64,000 nucleotides of DNA from Ptiloglossa arizonensis. Lineage: Eukaryota > Arthropoda > Insecta > Hymenoptera > Colletidae. Position numbers and translations under genes: made by a program. The notes under the pieces were generated by a model. It was not told the origin of the DNA and did not search any database. It worked only from the letters and a program-made list of their open reading frames with translations. Shown here piece by piece: positions 34,890-44,790 of this stretch. How positions within the stretch are numbered: position 1 is the stretch's first letter; each line of letters begins with the position of its first letter. Location of the stretch: positions 5,432,811-5,496,810 of the forward strand of contig NC_135058.1 in assembly GCF_051014685.1 (NCBI RefSeq), given 5' to 3'.

Positions 34890-35342
34890 CCTGGACGGGC
34901 CTTCGTAACGAGTGATAATTTCCCTCAAGGCGATGATGCGAAAAATCCACGCTTTCTACGTGGCTCGAAAAAGGTGTACACGTGTCCCGTGATACCTACG
35001 AGAGGTATTCCTATCGACCGTTGGGAGAAACTTCCAGTACCGAGAACGTCCCCAAATTACATTTCGGGATATTACGTATCGGCGGCGCCGAATGTAATTG
35101 AATTTTCCACAACGGTACAGGGTTGGTACGGGGAGGACGAGACGGAGGAGGAAGAAGAAGAGGAGAAGGAGGAGAATGGGACACTCTATCCGGACAATTT
35201 CACTTTTACCGCGTTGTCGAGTACACGTTGCGGTGAATATCGGTGCACTAAAATATTCCAACGACGGGAGAACAGTACCATTATCCGAATTGAAAGCATC
35301 GCGCTCACAGATAGGGCAATAGGCAACCTGAAGAGCCAGTAG
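34890..35342 (+). CDS. Uncertain open frame, possible exon with an acidic run
   Basis: A plus frame is open from after TAG (about 34889) to TAG at 35340-35342, about 150 codons, with no in-frame ATG. If coding it would therefore be an exon and not a whole gene. It reads NFPQGDDAKNPRF near the start, then YISGYYVSAAPN, an acidic run of E from a GAG/GAA tract at about 35142-35175, then TRCGEYRC, which resembles the G-x-Y-x-C signature of an Ig fold. No tryptophan/cysteine partner at Ig spacing is clear. The minus strand is also open here for 161 codons, which weakens the case. A good splice acceptor is not visible. Chance is a serious alternative. Confidence 0.18.
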   Translation, partial: PGRAFVTSDNFPQGDDAKNPRFLRGSKKVYTCPVIPTRGIPIDRWEKLPVPRTSPNYISGYYVSAAPNVIEFSTTVQGWYGEDETEEEEEEEKEENGTLYPDNFTFTALSSTRCGEYRCTKIFQRRENSTIIRIESIALTDRAIGNLKSQ

Positions 35343-36519
35343 TTTCACTTTCTGGCTTATTTCCAACGTCCCGGAGACCTGAATCCGCGTTACGTGTCGA
35401 TCGATCGTTGCACACCTATACGTGTGTGCATATATATACATATGTATATGTATATATATATATTTTTTTTTTCTTTTTCCGTCGCAGAGAACCCGTCGGC
35501 CATTATATCTTGATCGCGGATTTATTCGTTCCCATAGCTCGGGCGCTGCTTTCTATTCAACGGCCTATGCTGCTTATCGGCGTACACGTGATCGGAATGT
35601 CAAGCAGCGATATTTATCGGAAAGCGTTCCGCCGTTTTCTTTTTTTAGCGGGATATTGACGTTTATGACGTACCGGGTGGTGTCTCTTTATTAGCGAACG
35701 TTGCTTCAGGGACGACCCGCGACCAAAGTGACGAAGAAACTTCGTATAAATGTCGGGACCTTTCCGACCTTGTTACCGGAGTTACGGATGGTTCTATGAT
35801 TTTCGATACACGCACGCGCCATTTACGATAAATATATATATGTAGAAGCTACCGATACGAGTTCTTTTTAAATATCGTCGGATAAAATTGTTCGTACACG
35901 TGGTAGATAATTTTTAACGAGTGGACAAGATCTCGTACACGATCATTCTTTAACATTCGTGGAAGTAAATCGGGCAGACTTTGCTACACTTTAAATCGAA
36001 TTTATCATTTTCGAACACTATACAGAGTTTCTACGATATTTTTATACCACGAGGCTCGCTTTGTTTTTTCGTTAGGTTCATCTCGATTCGATCAACATTG
36101 GCTCCCTATTTTATTTCTCGACGTTTTTCGTTTCTTCTTCCAACCAAGTTCACCGTATCACGCTTTTCACCCGATTGACTATACCCGGGAAATTAATTGG
36201 TCGCTCGAGGCTAGTTCCCCAATCGCGACTCGCGACTACTTTTACGTCGTCGAGACGTTGTTTAAGAGACAGGAAGCTCGCGAGAGACAAGAAATGGAGA
36301 GGAAACCGAACGAAGGGGATAGTCCCTCGGCGGCCTTGAACAGTCAATTGATTCTTGGTCGACTGGAACGGAGAAACGTGGCAGAAATAACTCATAATTC
36401 GGGGAAACGATTACTTTCGGACCGAACGTTTACAGATCCGGTAACTTTCGTTTACTTCGATGAATATCGTCCCTGTGGAAACCTCGTACGAACATCTACG
36501 TTCTTTAGATTCTTATTAA
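35343..36519. other. Unique DNA with an AT microsatellite and a strong acceptor-like site
   Basis: A TATA/CATATG microsatellite lies at about 35427-35462, then a T/C run ends in GTCGCAG at 35487. Two plus frames stay open after it, to TAG at 35692-35694 and TGA at about 35657-35659. Neither product is recognised. The remainder is AT-rich and unassigned. Confidence 0.35.
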
Positions 36520-36960
36520 TTTGCAAACTTTTCATTGGGAGATTCTTTAATAGCAACGCACCTATCGACGGTAGTGTTATATGAAAAAAAAAAATGAGAG
36601 TATTATTCTTTCGTTTATCGATGCTCTTCTGTTTGCTAGTCGTAACAGAGTTTCTATTAATTAGCATATTTTCCATTGCGAAATTCTTCAATAACAACAC
36701 ACGTATCGAAAACCATTGCGACAATGTGAATTTCGACGAAAGAAACGTACAAGTTGTTACTCTTCCGTTTACAAATGTTCTGTTCTCTGATCGTGACAAA
36801 AGTTCCGATTAATTTACACGTTTTTCATTGCGAAATTCTTTAATAACAACGCACGCATCGAAAGCCATTGCGAGAATGTAATTTTCGATACAAAGAAAAT
36901 ATACAAGTATTGTTCTTCCGTTTATAAATGTCCTTCTATTTTCTAGTCGTAACCTGGATC
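36520..36960. repeat. Tandem repeat, ~140-152-bp unit, about 3 copies
   Basis: Variants of GCGAAATTCTTTAATAACAA with CGCACGTATCGAAAGCCATT recur at about 36541, 36681 and 36833, accompanied by GTACAAGTTGTTACTCTTCC-like segments. Divergence is moderate. Confidence 0.8.
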
Positions 36961-37947
36961 AACGTGTTGTAAAAAATAGAAAAAATAAGATTCAAAGAGC
37001 TCGTTCCGTTCAACATTACGAATGTTTACGAAACGCGTGCTCGTTTGGTTATCGCATAGATGTTAAAAGCTCGATGGGAATTATTTCGGATCTGAATTGT
37101 ACGAACGCTCTCTCGTTCGTTGTTTTCTTCGTCGTTCGGTGATAATAAAACGTTTTATATTTCGGGGAAACGTCGAGTGTCGACGTTTTAGAAATTTAGG
37201 GTGGCACCGTGAAGCGGTACGGTATTCTTGGTCGGCGTGTTTCGGTGCAAGCGCACTCGACCTAGAAGTGTCGCTAATAAGCTGTGCGTGGCGAGAAAAA
37301 CATGGGGATCAATTAGGGTTAACAGTTGTAATTTTTGCTGCATTCCGGGTTTCTATCTTTCTCGCGGTGCTTAGAAAAACGAAGAAAAGAGAAAAAGGGA
37401 GTAGGAAGAGAAAAAAAGAAGAAAAAAAACGCGGCACGTAAACCGTAGAAATTCCGACTTTACGACACGCGTGTTACGTTAACGTTGCTGTGTATTTAAT
37501 TATGTAACAGGATTGGCCGAGATACACCGACACCCGTGTATTCGTGATTAAAGTTTCAAAACAGATCGATCGGATCTGTCTTATCCGGGACACGCGAGAA
37601 CAAATTTTGCGCGAAAGCTGGAGAAATCTTGAACGAGTGTGTATCGATCCGCCACGGGCCATTATTTCCCGTATCGTCGTCTTTAATCCCGAAAGAACAA
37701 TGTAGTTTCACCGATGACTCAACGAAGTTAATTAGACTCCGACTGTTATACCTCTCGACGATGAATATTAATTCGTTTCCGCTTTAGATTGTTCCCTTGG
37801 ATCGAGACTCGGGTCACTGTATGAAAGAACGATTGTTACCGCGTCGTTTCATCGATATTGAGGTGCTTACCAACTCTAGGCTTGCATTCGAATATTTTCT
37901 TCGGTGAAAGTGCAAACCGAATCTTCCTCGAATCGTTTGTTCGAACA
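36961..37947. other. Unique DNA, nothing assigned
   Basis: Short overlapping frames only. An A/G-rich tract lies near 37380-37435. Confidence 0.5.
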
Positions 37948-38122
37948 ATACGCGAGTCAGACTCGTGGCTTTTGTTTATGGCACAAATTCTTTGCCACGA
38001 GTCAGACTCGTGGTTTTTACTCGTGGCACAAATTCTTTACCACGAGTCAGACTCGTGTTTTTCGCTCATGGTACAAATTTTTTACCACGAGTCAGACTCG
38101 TGGTTATAGGTCAAAGGGTTAA
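37948..38122. repeat. Exact 45-bp tandem array of a palindrome, abutting a TTAA end
   Basis: The palindromic CGAGTCAGACTCG core lies in CACGAGTCAGACTCGTGG at 37951 (first base variant), 37996, 38041 and 38086, all exactly 45 bases apart. The spacer reads TTTTTACTCGTGGCACAAAT plus TCTTTAC. The last copy runs into GGTCAAAGGG and TTAA at 38119-38122, which looks like the right end of a TTAA-flanked element (inward CCCTTTGACC). No matching left end was found. Confidence 0.93.
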
Positions 38123-38194
38123 CGAGGTTTTAGAATTTTTACAGCGGCGTCTCGCAACCCGCGAAACGTTCTGAAGTCAAAATTCGATGTTGCA

Positions 38195-38320
38195 CCGTGC
38201 AAAATCCCCAAGATTTCTATTTCCAGGGGAAAAAAGTTCTATTTCCCAGGGAAAGAGAAATCACGACTAGATGTTGTATAGTAATCCGTACAAAATCCCC
38301 AAGATTTCTATTTCTAGGGA
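38195..38320. repeat. Local duplication, ~91-bp spacing
   Basis: AAAATCCCCAAGATTTCTAT is present at about 38201 and 38292, each followed by TTC and a purine-rich segment with GGGAAAG. Confidence 0.85.
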
Positions 38321-39195
38321 AAGAAGTAAAGAAAATGTTTCAACGTTACGACACATATTTTTCTCCTTTAAGTTTTGAATTTTGGTCAGAGTTTACTACC
38401 GAGTTGAATCGTTCTTCGACGTCGCGCAACTCGACGAAAATGAAAACGAAATAAAAGAAAAGAAAAGCATTTAGAATTTTACACGAAGTAGCTTAAAAAG
38501 CTCGTTGCGAATACTCCGCTACAATATGCGATCGGTAAACAGCTACAGTATCTCGATAAGTCGAATTTTGTTTCATCGTCGAGGACTTAATTGTATCCGA
38601 ATCTTACGAGCTCTAATTTCTCATCCATGCGGTATCTCGTGTTTCAACTTAGTCGCGAGCGTTCTCGATGTTTCGTAGTTTCCAATATCATTTCGTCCTA
38701 GATACTCTGTGCACCTTTGAAACGTAAAAAAAGAAAAAAAAAAAGAAAAAAAAAAGAAAGAAACAAAAGACCTCGATATTCCGAAAGTGAGAAGACCGTT
38801 TAAACGAACGGTCTCGGTCCAGTAACGGTGAAACGTAATTGTTGCTGAAACATTAATATCCGTTGCATTAAAAATGCACATACTTATCGTGCATTTAACA
38901 TCGACACGGAACGTTCGTTCGATTACTCCTCGCAATCGAACCACCGGAGGAGTGCTGACAGGGGCTTTCGACTATCGCGTGCAAATCCGATAGACTCCCA
39001 TCGTAACGCCGGCTCCGATATTAAATTTCATACGTCCTGATTGCGACCCGAATTCTGCGGAAACTCTCGACCGACAGGAAGCACGAAGAATTTGATACGC
39101 GGCAAGACCGGCTCTCCCGTTGACGTCCACTTACACGCGTCCATGTTACAGACGCGGGCGCCTCTCGCGGCGCGTTATTGAAACGTCGGTTGGGT
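38321..39195. other. Unique DNA with an A-rich tract
   Basis: A-runs lie at about 38727-38765. The remainder is unique with no supported gene. Confidence 0.45.
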
Positions 39196-39480
39196 CGTGT
39201 CGGATAAAGGATAATGCTTTGATTGCAATTATCGGCACGTAGGTAGCGACTTAATTCGCGATACTCGGGGCTGGCCGCGATATCGAACGACCGCGGCGAG
39301 TGAAACGCCGGCAATGAATATTCATCGGCTGCTTAACGTCCGATGGATCAAAGAAATTTGAATATGCATGTTTCTTTGACAGAACGCGTAAATGGTATGC
39401 GCTATCGTATTCCCCAACGGCACCGTGTACTCGTCGACTGCTTTCCCACCGTCTAATTTAACCGCCCAGGCCTTTTCGAT
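39196..39480. promoter_or_regulatory. Possible enhancer-like non-coding block
   Basis: This non-repetitive block contains CTTTGAT (39217-39223) and GATCAAAG (39346-39353), two TCF/Pangolin-type sites. It also has a TGAATATTCA palindrome (39315-39324), AATATGCATG (39361-39370, POU-like) and GATTGCAATTATC. The cluster is suggestive only. Confidence 0.2.
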
Positions 39481-39755
39481 TTCCGTTCGCGGGTAATGAT
39501 AATTAAACGCCGTTTTTAGATTCTTCCGGAAATGTTTCGCGGAACGCGCGCCGGTGTACGAATTCTTTTTTTTTTTATTACGCTCTCGATGTTAAGAATT
39601 TGTCGCGCGGTCGTGTATCTTCGGAAACGCACGCGACCCGCTTTCTTGTTCGTCGCGGTCTGCATCGCCGAGGACCTTGGGGAATCGACCTGTGCTTCGG
39701 TGCACGAAACACGTGGTTCTACGTTCTGTAAAAAACAGGTGGTGGTACGCAGTGC

Positions 39756-39756
<1 letters not shown>
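39481..39756. other. Unique DNA before the GA tract
   Basis: A 108-codon plus frame across this region extends through the GA microsatellite as RERERE and has no recognisable domain. Confidence 0.4.

Positions 39757-39804
<48 letters not shown>
39757..39804. repeat. (GA)n microsatellite, about 24 units
   Basis: An uninterrupted GA alternation. It generates RERERE or SLSLSL text in the overlapping frames. Confidence 0.98.
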
Positions 39805-39807
<3 letters not shown>

Positions 39808-39869
39808 ACGTCTTGTAAAAGTCACCGACCTGGTAATACATCTTACAAGGAAGCGTAGTATCTTGTAGG

Positions 39870-40540
39870 TGTGTGAAAACCTCTCGCGACATCGGATATC
39901 AAAACTGGTACGTTCTTTGTAAAGACACGGGCTACTGTTATTATAAATCACGTGGTAGTACGTTTTATACAAAATATGTATTACTAGATAGCACACCGAA
40001 CCACGTAGTACTACCTTTGTATAAAAACGCGTCAGTAGATCTTTTATAAAAAATACGTCTTGTTAGATATAATAACAAATCACGTAGTAGTACGTTCATT
40101 GATAAAAATACGTATTATTAGATATAATAACAAATCACGTAGTAGTACGTCCTTTGATAAAAATACGTATTATTACATATAATAACAAATCACGTAGTGG
40201 TACGTCCTTTGATAAAAATACGTATTATTAGATATAGTAACAAATCACGTAGTAGTACGTTCTTTGATAAAAACACGTATTATTACGTGTCGTAGCGAAG
40301 AACGTAGTAGTACGCCCTTTGATGAAAATACATATTATTGGAGATAATAAAAATCACGTAGTAGTACGTTCCTGGATAAAAACACGTATTACTACGTGTC
40401 GTAACGAATGACGTAGTAGTATGTCCTTTGATAAAAATACGTATCATTAAATATAATAAATCACGTAGTAGTACGTTCTTTGATTAAAAAAAACACGTAT
40501 TACTACGTGTCGTAATAAATCACGTACGTCTACAGTCCTA
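39870..40540. repeat. Tandem array, ~55-60-bp unit, about 11 copies, palindromic core
   Basis: Units contain ATCACGTAGTAGTACGTTCT, TTGATAAAAATACGTATTAT and TAGATATAATAACAA. ACGTA-GTAG-TACGT forms a small inverted repeat in most units. Diverged copies begin before 39900. Two units replace the TTAGATATAATA part by ACTACGTGTCGTAACGAA, giving a second subfamily. Confidence 0.93.
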
Positions 40541-40879
40541 CGCCTACAATCTCGTTGATCGGGAGATCCTGAATAAAAAGTATCTACCCTCTAGCAGCCA
40601 CCTCTACCAAGAGAGCTTGACTCGGAATAACTAGAGCTCTCCTCGTATTCGAATCGTCGAGGACAGGTACGAAGGACTCTCAACTCCAGTCTCCGGCAGT
40701 TGCAAGGATGTTTACTCGAATGGTCATTTTTGCCTCTAGAGTTTAACGCAATTCCATCGAGGGTACGACTCGGAGGGACCAAAGACACGTACATCCAGAA
40801 AAGACACAATTCCATCAAGGATAAGACCCTAATTACAGTACCACAATACGGAGCATCTAATTGCACACCGTAGGTCAAA
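40541..40879. other. Unique DNA between repeats
   Basis: No gene is recognised. Parts (GAGGGACCAAAGACACG, AATTCCATC twice) hint at old duplication. Confidence 0.4.
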
Positions 40880-40985
40880 ATTCGCGATAAAAACGGGGTC
40901 AGGGAGATTCTGTGATTCGAAACAAGAGGTGAAATAAAGAACAACGAAATTGCAACGGAAGATCCGTTTTTGAGAAAAATTCATT
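40880..40985 (-). repeat. Inverted copy of the ~190-bp repeat at 41150-41484
   Basis: The plus strand reads CGGGGTCAGGGAGATTCTGT then an AAATAAAG block, GAAATTGCAACGGAAG. Its reverse complement matches the two copies downstream (GAATCTCCCTGACCCCGTTT). With these it makes a direct-plus-inverted trio within 600 bases. Confidence 0.75.
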
Positions 40986-41149
40986 AAAAAATGAACGTAA
41001 TGTATGTGCACTCGACGGTTGCTGTGGTTATTTTTGCACAGTACACAACGTCGGGCACTGTTTACTATCGATACTTGCTTATTAATACGCGAATAAGGTC
41101 CGCTCGAGATATTTCAAACGTCTAAAGTGTAATCAGTAACGCCATTCAT

Positions 41150-41484
41150 CTGTCAAATGCACGCGAACTGGATCGATTTTCGAATACATAACCCTCGAAA
41201 AACGAAGCCCCCGGCACAATTTTCATATTCCATACTTTCGTCCCGTTTCGAGCCATAGAATCTCCCTGACCCCATTTGCGCCACGAATTTCGGTCCACGG
41301 TGTACACGTATACGGTTAACTGCGCGCGTACCGGATCAATTTTCAAATGCACGTTTGCCCGGGAACGATGCCTCCGATGCAATTTTCTTATTTCATATTT
41401 TAGTCCCATTTGAGGCCATAGAATCTCCCTGACCCCGTTTCTGCCACGGATTTCGGTCCCCGGTGTACGTAGCGGCAACGTCAC
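41150..41484 (+). repeat. Direct duplication, ~190-bp unit, two copies
   Basis: The segments ending in CCATAGAATCTCCCTGACCC and ATTTCGGTCCACGGTGTAC occur at about 41250-41310 and 41415-41470. They are preceded in each by ACCGGATCAATTTTCAAATG-type sequence. A third, inverted copy lies at 40880-40985. Confidence 0.85.
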
Positions 41485-42479
41485 GTAAACAGCGTGTTAC
41501 GAATTAAAATATTTAATCACCGTCGAACGGATGCCCTCCGTTCGTCCCCTCCGTTGGTAATTTCTACGTCACGCTTTACGTTCGAGAAATTCAGCATTGC
41601 AGAGCCCCGGTCGCGTGCTGTGGCAAAATTTACGGATCGATGCGGTCGCAGCGACGACGCGCCGTACGTGTATTCCTAAGTTTCGTTTTTGTTCTTTTTC
41701 TCGGGACGACTCCCGATGTCGATCCTTTCGTCAAAAGACGTGCGCGCGCGGCGAACGTTCGTTTCTCGCGTTTCGATCGCGCGAGCATCGTCTCGTTCGC
41801 AACGGTTTGAGAGCACGCGTTGTACGGTGCGTCTCGTGAAACGTTCGAGAGGGTCCTCCCCTCTACGATTCTGGAGGGATCACGGGACGCTGTTCGGAGG
41901 CGTTTCGTTTAAAAGTCGACTGTTACGACACGAGGTGTGCTCGATCGCGCGCGAATCTAGGCACGCGACCTAGACCCGACCTTTCCCAAGTTCCTGGCCG
42001 GAACGAGGCTAATACAGACGCCCGACGTTTGCCCCGGGAATCGAACCAAGGAATAACGCCGTTCCACATGCACCGCGATTACCAGCGCTCGAATTACAGA
42101 GGGGAGGGGGACGAGGCGTTGCGCGCGCATCGATCGAGTTCGAGCGACGCGACGCGCGATCCGCGTTGTTTTCGTTTCGCCTCTCTGTCCTCGAGAGTCC
42201 CGCGTTATTGTTTGCGCGTCGTAAACACTTTGCCCCGAATCCTCCGGGGTTCCTTTCCTTGTGAAATACAAGCCCGACTTTCTCGAGAGTTGCAAAGGTT
42301 GAATTGCACCGGGTATTTTCAACGCGAACGAAACCCTGCCACCCTTCACAGTTTCATAAGTAATTTCAAATTCAATTTAATCCACCGAACGAGAACATTG
42401 TGTGTTTCTCGAACTTCACGGACCATCCCCCACCACCGCGCCCCGGAGGGCGCGAAGTTAAATACATTTTAAAATGGTT
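41485..42479. other. GC-rich unique block, no assigned gene
   Basis: CpG-dense sequence with frames open on both strands. A tRNA-like T-loop word (GGTTCGATTCCCGG on the minus strand, 42035-42048) has no cloverleaf around it. Promoter or 5' UTR identity is possible but unsupported. Confidence 0.3.
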
Positions 42480-44329
42480 TCTCTTCTTTTTCTATCGAAA
42501 CGATACATTTACCTCTCGGTAGCTCGTTATCGTTCGTATTTTTTAATTCCATCGGTTCGTACGTCGTTCGCGAAACAAAGCAACGACGGAAAAATAAACG
42601 CGAAAAACAATTAACGGTATTTTTCCCGAGATTTACCCGGTGGTATTTAACCGTTGAATTAATTCCTTTTTATCGGATAGATACTGAAAAGAAATCCTCG
42701 TCGCGCTAGACTTGCACGAGTAAATTTACATCGTCGCGAACGAAGAATTCGATAAAGCGTGCTTTCATTATTTTTTCAAGGGGAGTCGGGACGAAAGGCG
42801 ACGAATACATTATGATAAAACTATGCGAAAAATTTTCAATTCCGTTAGAATCTTTCGCAGTTTTCGGTTCCTTTTTCTCTCTCTCGCATTGTTACCATCG
42901 ACCGGGAAACTTTTTAACGAGCTCTTTCTTTCTTTTTTTTTTTCAAAATAAAACACTTAGGAAGAGTAGGATTCTTTCCTTCGAAATCTCACGGCGTTTG
43001 AGAGACACTACGTCATTCGATAGGAAAAGTAACGACGATTGACCCAACCGTCTTCGTGTTCGAATTCCTCGTTCGAACGAAATTGAATACGCATCGTTCG
43101 AATATAGTCGCGCGACGGCAGATGTTGTAAACAACGTGTTACACCTAAGTGGCTTAAACGCGAATGCGGCATTTATTGTGCAAATTGGCGTCGAGACTGG
43201 TAAAGGGAGTTTTCCAGAGCGCGTGCAACCACTCTAATATCGTGCGAAGCAACCCAGCTGTCCGACGCGGTACAATTACGTCCATGTTAAATTGCACACT
43301 TCGTCTCCGTACGAGACGTTTAGTTTCGATGCCTGAATAAAGTTCGATCACAGATGGCCGGCGTAACGTGGCGCCCCCTCCGTCTCGCTCGTTCTCTCGA
43401 TCGATATATCGTCGGTAATATTTTATCGCGCGGTCTGTCGCTGTTTCCATTCGATTTCGGTCCCGATAACGCCCCGTCGGATCCAAATTACATCGAACGG
43501 GGTCAACTCGAACTCGAACGCGACTCGACGAAAAGAAGAAGATTCAATTAAAAACGATCGTGGAAAGTTCGTGCCTCGACGCGATAAAAGTTATTATTAT
43601 ATTAATTGAGAAGAGGGTGGGCCCGCCCGGCCCGCGAGGTAATTCGTATCGAAAACTTCTCCTACTTGTCCGTTCGTTGAATTCGATCAATTTCACGGTG
43701 TTCGCGGAAACTCCGCCGTGGAATATTTCCCCGTTTCCGCGGAGAACTTACAATAACAAGACGTCTTCACCGTGTCGCGACGCGAACACGTCTGCGATCA
43801 ACCGAAGAGTACACGGACTACCTCCGGCCAACTTTCGCGAACTCGAGGACCCGCCACGGCGATTCGAAGACAACTTGCACCGTTTCACGACGAATTCTTA
43901 CCTGCAACAGAAAATTCCAGAAAGAAAAGTAAGATTCGATCGAACGCGACAATATACGTCGTGTAAAGTTTACGAAGCGCTAAGATAGTTCGATAAAACT
44001 ATCCAACTTGGAATACTTTTTCATCGACGTTTGTTTCAAACATTGTCAACTACGAGACCGAGCGATCAAAAATTATTCCAAGTATTATTATTTATTAATT
44101 GAGTATCTTTGTAAATAATAGTGTCTTTTCGACGAAAATGCTATAAAAAATTTAAAATTTGAAAACTCTTTTGTTTGATAATTACGCATCTCGTCTTTGA
44201 TACATTTCTTTTTTCTTTAAAAGGGAGATCGTTTCGTTCTTTTGTCATTCTCGTCGACTGCGTCGTAAAACAAAAGATACGCTTAGCTTGTATTCAAACC
44301 TGATTATCGGCGCGATGTCGGTAACTGAA
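42480..44329. other. Unique non-coding DNA
   Basis: AT-rich to about 43150, GC-balanced at 43150-44000 with a 142-codon plus frame of unknown identity, then AT-rich. Nothing is called. Confidence 0.4.
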
Positions 44330-44790
44330 TTATTATCGCTACAAGTCGACTTCTTTTGTAAGATTGAAATATTAGAATAAATTTAAAATTTAACAAATTT
44401 TAAAAATCAATATCGACGAGACAACTTCTTTTGCAAAATTTGTTCACCGAATGGATCAAATCTAGGTGATCCTGTAAACAAATTTTCAACGATCGAAAAT
44501 ATTGGAACAATTCTCAAATTTCAAAAATATTTTAAATCAATAAGTACGAGACAATTTCCCCCCTTTCTGGAGATTTTCTCACCGAATGGAAGAAACGCAA
44601 TTGTGTCGCGCGTAAATGAATTTTTGACGATGGAAAATATTGGAACAAATTTCAAATTTCAAAAATTTCAAAAATCAGTAGCTACGAGACAATTTCCCCC
44701 TTTCTGATCATTTTCTCACCGAATGGAAGAAACGCAATTGGGTCGCGCGTAAATGAATTTTTGACGATGGAGAACTAAAGTTCGTTCAGC
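44330..44790. repeat. Tandem repeat, ~135-bp unit, about 3.5 copies
   Basis: TTCTCACCGAATGGAAGAAA recurs (TTCACC/TTCTCA at about 44443, 44576 and 44713), with GACGATGGAAAATATTGGAA and ACGAGACAATTTCCCCC in each unit. The last two copies are nearly identical. Confidence 0.9.

Noticed and set aside
42020..42110. tRNA-like GGTTCGATTCCCGG on the minus strand
   Set aside because: The T-stem has a mismatch and no 7-bp acceptor stem or anticodon stem could be built.
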